A stretch of 10,904 nucleotides of DNA from Desulfurococcales archaeon (GTDB taxonomy: Archaea; Thermoproteota; Thermoprotei_A; Sulfolobales; Desulfurococcaceae), in assembly GCA_027028805.1 (NCBI GenBank), contig JALVHX010000135.1, positions 1 to 10,904 on the forward strand, given 5' to 3'. Of this stretch, positions 6,118 through 10,904 are shown piece after piece (within the stretch, counting starts at the first letter, position 1; every line of letters begins with the position of its first letter). The position numbers were made by a program, and so were the translations under genes. The notes beneath the pieces are model-generated. The model worked only from the letters and a program-made list of their open reading frames with translations, made no database searches and was not told where the DNA came from.

Positions 6118-8094
6118 TTGTATAAGTATAGGGTGTTGTTTATCGATGTCGGGCGCCGGGGCTATGATGTCGAGGAGTATGGTATAGATTCTGTTGCCGG
6201 TCCCCTGGAGCTCGGGCTTCTCGTGCACATGGAGAGGCTTAGGACGTATAATAAGCCGGTCTACAGCCCCGATAACGCTGTTGTAGTCGGCAGGGGCTTG
6301 TTCTCTGGGACCGGGCTGTATGGATCCAATAGGTTCACCGTGGTGTTCAGGAGCCCTATAACCCGGGGTCTCCACGCCGCCTCTATGGGTGGGGCGGCCT
6401 ACCAGTTCAGGGTCAACGCCGACGCGTTCGTGATAACGGGTAGGAGCGAGCGGCCGCTCGTCGTCAAGATCTGGGATACGGGGGATGGTGAGCCACAGGT
6501 AGACTTCATGGAGATCGATGGGCTGGAGGAGATATGGAGAGGGTATAAGGGATACAGGGGGGTGTACGCGCTACAGGAGTGGCTGAGCGAGAACCTCCCA
6601 GAGATATACGTGGACATGGCCGGAAGAAGCATATTGACGGGCCCCGCATCCCGCTACACGAGCATAGGCGCACTGGCCTCGATAACACTGGTCAAGGGGA
6701 GAATGGATCCCGGGAGCGAGGAGTACGCGGCCCGCGGGGGCCCGGGAAGCGTGTTGCTCAGAGCACACGGCGTGGCGGCCATAGCCTATGGGGGGAGATA
6801 CGATGTCAGGAGGAACAGGCCCAGAGAACTCAGTGATCCAAGGAAGATAAACGCGTTGTTCCTAGAGCTCGCGGGAGAGCCCTACGCCACCCTAGTGATA
6901 AAGGCGGGGACTAAATACAGGTACAACCCCAAGCTCGGCACCGGGGGGACGCTCGGAGGCAACTATCCCAGCCTCAAGATAGCGACACCCATGTTCAACT
7001 GGAACATGATCTATGAGCCCCCCGAGGTCAGGGCGAGGCTACACGACATGATCATGAAGCATATATGGGAGCCCTTCAACAAGGAGGCGATCATGACGAA
7101 GAGCTGGAAAACCTGTGGAGAACCCTGCCCAATAGCCTGCAAGAAGGTCAGGCTCGGCCGATACAAGAGCGACTACGAGCCCTATGAGGGCATGGGGCCC
7201 CAGATAGGCGTCTTCGACATACACGAGTCCCAGCGCGTGGTGGAGCTCGTCGACTCCTACGGCTTCGACGCGATAGAGGCCGGCAACCTGGTGGCCTGGA
7301 TATTTGATCTCGTCGACAAGGGCCTCCTCCACCCAAGCGAGGTAGGGCTACCCGACAAGCCCTATTTCACGCCGAGAGACCACCGCCTAGAGTACAGCCG
7401 GCACAACGCCAGGCTGGCCGCGGAGATCATAGAGAACATGGCGTGGGGCCGCCAGCCGATCCTCAGGCTTATAGCCGAGAAGGGCCTACGCGCCGCCGCC
7501 AAGATACTGGACATACTATACAAGGAGAGAACCGAGAGCCTTGGCATAAAGTTCGAGGACCTAGCCGTCTACGCGGTCTTCGGCGAAGAAGGCCATATAA
7601 CCCCCAACTACTACTGGACACCCGGCATGGTGGCGCCCCTCCCTGTCCTGGGGAGATACTGGACACTCTACAGCGGGGGATTCGCGGAGCCCGAGGAGTG
7701 GGCGGAGAAGAGCTATCACAGAGCGGTAAGGGAGATATGGAGCGACAACGGCGGCTTCTGCAGGTTCCACAGGAAATGGGTCGAGAAATACATAGACAAG
7801 CTCTACGAGAAGTTCTACGGGATCAAGGAGCTGGACAAGCGCTACGCAAAGCTCTACCGCCGCATAGCACTATACCAGGAGATGGCGGGCGCGTCGCCAC
7901 AGCCATGGGATAGCGAGAAAATAGTCGACTTCATGGCGTCGGCCGCCCGCGAGTACGGAGACGAGAAATGGGCGGAGAAGTTCAGGCAGAACAAGTGGGA
8001 GGCCGCCATGGAGTGGTGGAGCAGGTTCTACGAGAAGATACGGGAGCTCCACGCGGCCGCGGCCGGGGAGCAGGAGGATAACGTAAACGTCTGA
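6118..8094 (+). CDS. gor: Glyceraldehyde-3-phosphate:ferredoxin oxidoreductase (GAPOR)
   Basis: This is a metal-pterin enzyme of the aldehyde ferredoxin oxidoreductase superfamily. It oxidises glyceraldehyde-3-phosphate to 3-phosphoglycerate and passes electrons to ferredoxin, replacing GAPDH and phosphoglycerate kinase in archaeal sugar breakdown (EC 1.2.7.6). Its 658 residues match the known GAPOR length (about 650) rather than AOR or FOR (about 605-620). GAPOR-type signatures are YRVLFIDV at the N-terminus, FRSPITRGLHAASMGGAAY, AARGGPGSVLLRAHG (residue 204 on), KYRYNPKLGTGGTLGGNYP, and CGEPCPIACKK with YEPYEGMGP after it. The [4Fe-4S] ligands are likely Cys333, Cys337, Cys341 and Cys548 (NGGFCRFHR). 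Start: TTG 6118 follows an in-frame TAG at 6112-6114 and has ggggg nine bases upstream. Expected to be cytoplasmic. The metal (W or Mo) cannot be read from sequence. Confidence 0.93.
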   Translation: MYKYRVLFIDVGRRGYDVEEYGIDSVAGPLELGLLVHMERLRTYNKPVYSPDNAVVVGRGLFSGTGLYGSNRFTVVFRSPITRGLHAASMGGAAYQFRVNADAFVITGRSERPLVVKIWDTGDGEPQVDFMEIDGLEEIWRGYKGYRGVYALQEWLSENLPEIYVDMAGRSILTGPASRYTSIGALASITLVKGRMDPGSEEYAARGGPGSVLLRAHGVAAIAYGGRYDVRRNRPRELSDPRKINALFLELAGEPYATLVIKAGTKYRYNPKLGTGGTLGGNYPSLKIATPMFNWNMIYEPPEVRARLHDMIMKHIWEPFNKEAIMTKSWKTCGEPCPIACKKVRLGRYKSDYEPYEGMGPQIGVFDIHESQRVVELVDSYGFDAIEAGNLVAWIFDLVDKGLLHPSEVGLPDKPYFTPRDHRLEYSRHNARLAAEIIENMAWGRQPILRLIAEKGLRAAAKILDILYKERTESLGIKFEDLAVYAVFGEEGHITPNYYWTPGMVAPLPVLGRYWTLYSGGFAEPEEWAEKSYHRAVREIWSDNGGFCRFHRKWVEKYIDKLYEKFYGIKELDKRYAKLYRRIALYQEMAGASPQPWDSEKIVDFMASAAREYGDEKWAEKFRQNKWEAAMEWWSRFYEKIRELHAAAAGEQEDNVNV

Positions 8095-8124
8095 GGACGA
8101 TGCGGAGAGGCGTCGGGGACAATG

Positions 8125-8472
8125 CTATAGACGGATCTTTATATTAGGCCTCCTGCCCGGATGCCACATGTTTTTCTCCAGAAGCTCCCTCCTTATACTC
8201 TCAGCCAGGTTATATACGCCTCCGCTGTGCTCCAGGTAGCCCTGCTCCACAAGCCTGTCCAGCGCATGCGTCACATGATACTCTATTATCACGTCATCTA
8301 TCTCGGGGACGAGCTCCGGGTCCTTGAGCCTCTTAACCTCCTCCCTTATATCGATCACAGCTATGATCTCTCCCACGCTTATATGTGTCAAGAAATACTT
8401 CATGATCAATCTCTCAAGCTTCCCCAGCTTCTCTATGTCGCGGAGACTCCTAGTAGGCCTCTCATACGCCAC
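8125..8472 (-). CDS. Small winged-helix-type protein
   Basis: This 115-residue protein has the layout of a winged-helix DNA-binding domain: helices at about 19-31 (LERLIMKYFLTHI) and 42-50 (IREEVKRL), a long recognition-like helix at 61-78 (VIIEYHVTHALDRLVEQGYL), then a short wing EHSGGVYNL and a C-terminal helix. The IIEYHVTHALDRLVEQGYL pattern is typical of archaeal helix-turn-helix proteins where a helix leads into a G-Y-L strand. The specific family is not recognised. The start is GTG 8472 with ggaggg about 11 bases upstream. It lies 24 bases after the Fe-S protein gene and is very likely co-transcribed with it. It converges on gor with only 30 bases between stops. A regulator or accessory role for its operon partner is inference. 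Confidence 0.7.
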   Translation of the reverse strand: MAYERPTRSLRDIEKLGKLERLIMKYFLTHISVGEIIAVIDIREEVKRLKDPELVPEIDDVIIEYHVTHALDRLVEQGYLEHSGGVYNLAESIRRELLEKNMWHPGRRPNIKIRL

Positions 8473-8496
8473 CGCTACAGCATCCCTCCACGCGGA

Positions 8497-9465
8497 CTAG
8501 TAGTACCATGTATTATAGTGGCGGTGCTCCCTGATATACTGCTTCGCCGCGTTAGCCCTGCACACCATGCGGAACATGCAGTCACCGCACCGCGGCTCCC
8601 CGTCCCTGATACATATGGTGCGGCCATGGATCCATAGGTGATCATCGAGCAACGTCGGCGGCACACCGCTCTCCCGGGCCAGGAGCCTATAGGCTCTCCG
8701 AGCCGCCAGCCTTATAGCCGTATCCGTTTCCCTGTCAACCTCGACCCATTCCTCTATAAGCCTCCTGGTCTCCCCCACGGGCTCTATTATCCCGAGACGC
8801 AGGGCTATTCTAACTAGATGGTTATCTACGGGCACATCAATGTTCTCCGGATCCCTTGGCTGGTAGAGGCCGCGGCCCACAATGAATTTTATGAAGAGAA
8901 AACTCTTCTTCTCCACGGGATCCTCGTAGGCCCTGAAAACCCTCAGTAGATCAAGGAGACCCGGGCCCGGCCACCTCCTTATCCAGCCACCGCTCCTCTC
9001 GAGAACCACGCCGACCCTGCCATCGTACAGCTTCTCCAGCTTGAAACCTATGTCGCGGAGAAGCATAACCCTTATCTCGGGGTCGGGGATAGAGGCGCCA
9101 TCTATCTCGAAGCGGCTCCTGAACCCGTCTATGGTGAGGGAGGCTAGCCTGGCGGGGCTATAGAACCCCGGATCCTCTAGGAACGTTTTTGCGCCGAGAC
9201 GGTAGAGGAGATCGGCTCCATGGTAGCAACCATCGGGTAGGCAGGCCTCGTATCTCCTGCCGGGCCTGCTGAGCCTATGGTCAAGGGCCACCATGACGAG
9301 GAAGTACCTGAGAACATCCTCCCTCCCGGCGCTCCGTGGGGGATAAAACCTCGTGTCAAAGAGATCCAGCGTATTCAGGGAGCCCACACCCTTCTCCCTT
9401 AGAACACGCGCCACCTGCTCCACGGCGCCGCCGCGTATAACCACGCCCTCGTCACCGGCCACCAC
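8497..9465 (-). CDS. Endonuclease III-like Fe-S protein (HhH-GPD-related)
   Basis: This 322-residue protein has a C-terminal half that follows endonuclease III: VPVDNHLVRIALRLGI aligns with the family's catalytic-Asp segment (A-V-D-T-H), giving Asp214, and LDDHLWIHGRTIC leads into the Fe-S loop with Cys285, Cys293, Cys296 and Cys302 (CX7CX2CX5C; endonuclease III has CX6CX2CX5C). KKSFLFIKF (Lys186-187) sits where the helix with the catalytic Lys would be, but the L-P-G-V-G hairpin is not seen. The N-terminal half (YHGADLLYRLG, FYPPR) is not recognised. It may be a divergent base-excision glycosylase or a base-handling enzyme of another kind such as a queuosine-salvage-type fold; I cannot decide. 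The start is GTG 9465, five bases after GGAGGTG. First gene of a two-gene unit. Confidence 0.8.
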   Translation of the reverse strand: MVAGDEGVVIRGGAVEQVARVLREKGVGSLNTLDLFDTRFYPPRSAGREDVLRYFLVMVALDHRLSRPGRRYEACLPDGCYHGADLLYRLGAKTFLEDPGFYSPARLASLTIDGFRSRFEIDGASIPDPEIRVMLLRDIGFKLEKLYDGRVGVVLERSGGWIRRWPGPGLLDLLRVFRAYEDPVEKKSFLFIKFIVGRGLYQPRDPENIDVPVDNHLVRIALRLGIIEPVGETRRLIEEWVEVDRETDTAIRLAARRAYRLLARESGVPPTLLDDHLWIHGRTICIRDGEPRCGDCMFRMVCRANAAKQYIREHRHYNTWYY

Positions 9466-9470
9466 GCATA

Positions 9471-9477
9471 CACCTCC
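9471..9477 (-). promoter_or_regulatory. Strong ribosome binding site deciding the 9465 start
   Basis: GGAGGTG on the minus strand lies five bases before GTG 9465 and eight before a second GTG at 9462. It is one of the best Shine-Dalgarno matches in the window and fixes this start to one of these two adjacent codons. Confidence 0.6.
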
Positions 9478-9507
9478 AGGCCGTCCAGCGTCAAGGCAAT
9501 AGTCTCG

Positions 9508-9517
9508 GTATATAATG
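9508..9517 (-). promoter_or_regulatory. TATA box for the Fe-S protein operon
   Basis: On the minus strand this reads cattatatac. Initiation about 25 bases on (near 9484) gives a leader of about 18 bases that still contains the GGAGGTG at 9471-9477. Spacing and sequence agree well. Confidence 0.55.
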
Positions 9518-9611
9518 GTACTTTAGCGTTGTCGTCGATGCATATGGGGGGCCGGGGACACATGGTGTTATCCTGTAGATACTTTGTTTAAACCATATAC
9601 TGGGCGGAGGC

Positions 9612-9689
9612 AATGTTTTTATACCGTTATTATACTTGAAGAATATAAATAATCAATGTGGCAAAAGAAAGAATACTTGAACCAGGTAC
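9612..9689 (+). repeat. Imperfect direct repeat, copy A
   Basis: It begins aatgtttttataccg and contains gcaaaagaa about 50 bases in, ending in ggtac. Aligned by eye with 9720-9795, about three quarters of positions agree over the first 50 bases, with small gaps. Each copy includes a ttttatac box. Confidence 0.45.
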
Positions 9690-9719
9690 TTTGTCGGGGG
9701 CCGTTTTATCGGGAACGAT

Positions 9720-9795
9720 AATGTTTTATACGGCTACTGTACTACGGGAACATAATGAATCCATGTTGTAGCAAAAGAATTGGATGAAACGGTAC
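9720..9795 (+). repeat. Imperfect direct repeat, copy B
   Basis: It begins aatgttttatacgg and carries the same gcaaaagaa word and final ggtac as copy A, offset by 108 bases. Similarity weakens in the last 20 bases. The repeat encodes no continuous frame, so a duplicated regulatory or degenerate element fits better than a duplicated gene. Confidence 0.45.
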
Positions 9796-9969
9796 ACCAC
9801 ACCCGCCTCGTGTTCGATTAAGCCCTGTATTAACCTGCTTCTCATTACGCAATAATGATGCGGTATAGAATCTCCTCTCATCAGGCCATTAATATAGATC
9901 CATGTGTTTTTTCTATTTAGCCGTCTATGTTGTTTTCGCATATCTATTCTCTAGGAACACTACGGATAA

Positions 9970-9980
9970 GGTTTATAAGG
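9970..9980 (+). promoter_or_regulatory. TATA box for the winged-helix regulator
   Basis: The sequence ggtttataagg matches the archaeal TATA type well. Initiation would be expected near 10003-10006, ten or so bases before ATG 10016, so translation from that ATG would be near-leaderless. Confidence 0.6.
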
Positions 9981-10015
9981 GTTATACTGGTAAACTATAA
10001 CGATAGAAACTGTAT

Positions 10016-10402
10016 ATGGAGGGGATTCACGTGACGAAGGAGGATATATGTAGCATATACGACCTAAGGTTTCTAATGCAAAGAGGCATAGCTCTATCCC
10101 CGCCACTCTGGAGAACACTGAAAGCCGTTATACAGCTCAAGAAAGCAACCGCCGAGGACCTGGCAAAGGTGACCGGGAGGCCTAGGACAATCGAGTCCCG
10201 CTACCTCGCCGAGCTCAACAGGCTCGGCCTGATCGCTAGGAGGAGGATCAGCAGGAAGGTCTACTACATAGAAGCCGAGACAGCTGTCAAGGAAGCAATA
10301 GAGGAGATGGGAGAGATACCCGTGGAGCAACTAGCCCACCAGATAGGGCTCCCGGCAGACATAGTGAGGATCATAGTGAAGAAGCTTAAGAGCAACAAGT
10401 AG
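10016..10402 (+). CDS. Winged-helix transcriptional regulator
   Basis: This 128-residue basic protein has a clear winged-helix domain at about 29-86: LSPPLWRTLKAVIQLKKAT, the turn AEDLAKVTGRPRTIESRYLAELNRLGLI (helix 2, turn, recognition helix), then the wing RRRISRKVYYI. A second helix-turn-helix-like segment, IPVEQLAHQIGLPADIVRIIVKKL, follows at 101-124. It lacks a recognisable ligand-binding or metal-binding domain and has one Cys (residue 12). ATG 10016 has no Shine-Dalgarno but fits the TATA box; GTG 10031 has GGAGGGG (10018-10024) upstream and would shorten it by five residues, so both starts are possible. It is a single gene converging on the ribbon-helix-helix gene. Target unknown. Confidence 0.8.
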   Translation: MEGIHVTKEDICSIYDLRFLMQRGIALSPPLWRTLKAVIQLKKATAEDLAKVTGRPRTIESRYLAELNRLGLIARRRISRKVYYIEAETAVKEAIEEMGEIPVEQLAHQIGLPADIVRIIVKKLKSNK

Positions 10403-10544
10403 GACGGTAACACCTGAAGATATAGGGATTCCGCCGCATCTATTTACCCGAATACACTCTTTTATCTACACATAACAAGTTGTTTGCCCGGATAATAGAA
10501 TTATATGGTGCTTAAAAAACGTTATAGATTATAAATAATTATTT
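10403..10544. terminator. Convergent termination region with T-runs on both strands
   Basis: The 142-base spacer between two converging genes is A/T-rich. The plus strand has a cttttatc run at about 10457-10464 that could end the regulator transcript. The minus strand has gttttttaag (10512-10521) for the opposite gene, next to its stop. A perfect 12-base palindrome, aaataattattt, lies at 10533-10544. T-runs are the usual archaeal termination signal. Confidence 0.4.
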
Positions 10545-10904
10545 TTAGTTGGTACCACCACGTCTTTCCCTACACTCCTTATACTCTATGATATAGGGCT
10601 CCAGGATGTTTGTCTTGACGAAGCCGCTGTATAGTGGTACTTGTTTTATGCCTACCTCGGCGGCTGTGCAACCGTATCTTACCGTTACCTTTATCTCGAG
10701 GGGCTCGTTTGGTACACCTAGGTCTATGTATCGGTGGTTGAGAAGGGCTCTTACCGCGAGTATCAACGCCTCTATCATATCCCTTATCAAGCCGCTCCTA
10801 TTAGAGTATCCCAGAATAGGATAAATATTGTCCAGCTGGGATAGCGTCACCGCGTTTATCTTAAACGACACAGTCTTAGAAGGCCCCGTGTAAAGGGACA
10901 GCTC
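10545..10904 (-). CDS. Ribbon-helix-helix DNA-binding protein, 5' end beyond window
   Basis: The N-terminal segment has the ribbon-helix-helix (CopG/MetJ-type) plan: a TVSFKINAVTL beta strand, helix LSQLDNIYPILG, the turn YSNRSG, and helix LIRDMIEALILAVRALL. Such proteins bind DNA as dimers through the strand. Residues after about 50 (EIKVTVRYGCTAAEVGIKQV) form a beta-rich extension of unknown role, ending in a charged tail. A GTG at 10871 could be a start, but it falls inside the beta strand (T-V-S-F-K), and the frame stays open for 11 more codons to the right edge (ELSLYTGPSKT). The true start therefore probably lies outside the window. The stop is TAA at 10545. Likely a local regulator; targets are not visible. 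Confidence 0.7.
   Translation of the reverse strand, partial: ELSLYTGPSKTVSFKINAVTLSQLDNIYPILGYSNRSGLIRDMIEALILAVRALLNHRYIDLGVPNEPLEIKVTVRYGCTAAEVGIKQVPLYSGFVKTNILEPYIIEYKECRERRGGTN

Larger units (their letters stand above)
9466..10015. other. A/T-rich spacer with imperfect repeat, no convincing gene
   Basis: This 550-base region between the Fe-S protein operon and the winged-helix regulator is divergent and much richer in A/T than the coding DNA. It holds the two TATA boxes at its ends, a degenerate direct repeat (9612-9689 and 9720-9795) and several ggtacttt-like words (9517, 9685). Open frames here are short and unlike proteins: GTG 9658 to TAG 9771 (37 codons, plus) and ATG 9941 to TAA 9726 (71 codons, minus). 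I call neither. Confidence 0.6.

Noticed and set aside
9658..9771. 37-codon frame on the plus strand (GTG 9658) with a TATA-like stretch about 26 bases upstream
   Set aside because: It could be leaderless, but it is very short, crosses a repeat boundary, and has no feature beyond a weakly hydrophobic middle. Not enough to call.
9800..9825. tgttcgatt resembling a tRNA T-loop
   Set aside because: The flanking bases do not form a T-stem and no acceptor, D or anticodon arm pairs around it.
9840..9885. Possible C/D-box RNA around aatgatg / ctcatcagg
   Set aside because: A proper C box with matching D box at the normal spacing is absent on either strand.
9726..9941. 71-codon frame on the minus strand (ATG 9941)
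   Set aside because: It overlaps the imperfect repeat, has no ribosome binding site, shows an erratic composition (many Arg, Cys, Tyr) and no domain pattern.

Overview
The window looks like part of a hyperthermophilic crenarchaeal chromosome, most plausibly Desulfurococcales-type. The reasons are protein content (an AglB/Stt3 oligosaccharyltransferase, a CdvB-type ESCRT-III protein, a ferredoxin-dependent glyceraldehyde-3-phosphate oxidoreductase), heavy use of AGG and ATA codons, frequent GTG and TTG starts, and A/T-rich TATA-like boxes in otherwise G+C-rich DNA. The genus is not decided. No tRNA, rRNA, CRISPR array, insertion sequence or integrase was seen.

Layout. 1-1726 (+): the 3' part of aglB, open at the left edge. 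1863-2429 (+): a CdvB-family ESCRT-III paralogue with its own TATA box. 2426-3067 (-): a two-domain protein (N-terminal helical/winged-helix-like domain, C-terminal restriction-endonuclease-like fold) that converges on cdvB and shares a CTAG with its stop codon. 3347-4105 (-): an unrecognised conserved-looking protein. 4221-5477 (-): moeA. 5478-6117: a roughly 640-base divergent spacer with an extreme strand-composition switch and one probable small A/T-rich gene. 6118-8094 (+): gor (GAPOR). 8125-8472 and 8497-9465 (-): a two-gene unit with an endonuclease III-like Fe-S protein first and a small winged-helix protein second. 9466-10015: an A/T-rich spacer with an imperfect repeat. 10016-10402 (+): a winged-helix regulator. 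10545-10904 (-): a ribbon-helix-helix protein, open at the right edge.

How the genes fit together. The clearest functional link is moeA and gor. GAPOR needs a metal-pterin cofactor (normally tungsten) and MoeA performs metal insertion into molybdopterin; the two are transcribed apart from one shared control region. GAPOR converts glyceraldehyde-3-phosphate directly to 3-phosphoglycerate with ferredoxin reduction, the glycolytic-direction step of the modified archaeal pathway. AglB and the ESCRT-III paralogue serve envelope functions (N-glycosylation; membrane remodelling or division) but show no operon link to each other.

I do not see a complete undescribed multi-gene system here. The most unusual signals are the A/C-to-G/T switch in the moeA-gor spacer, the small minus-strand gene within it, the Fe-S protein that keeps the endonuclease III C-terminal half but seems to lack its glycine hairpin, and the nuclease-like protein whose catalytic E-x-K appears lost.
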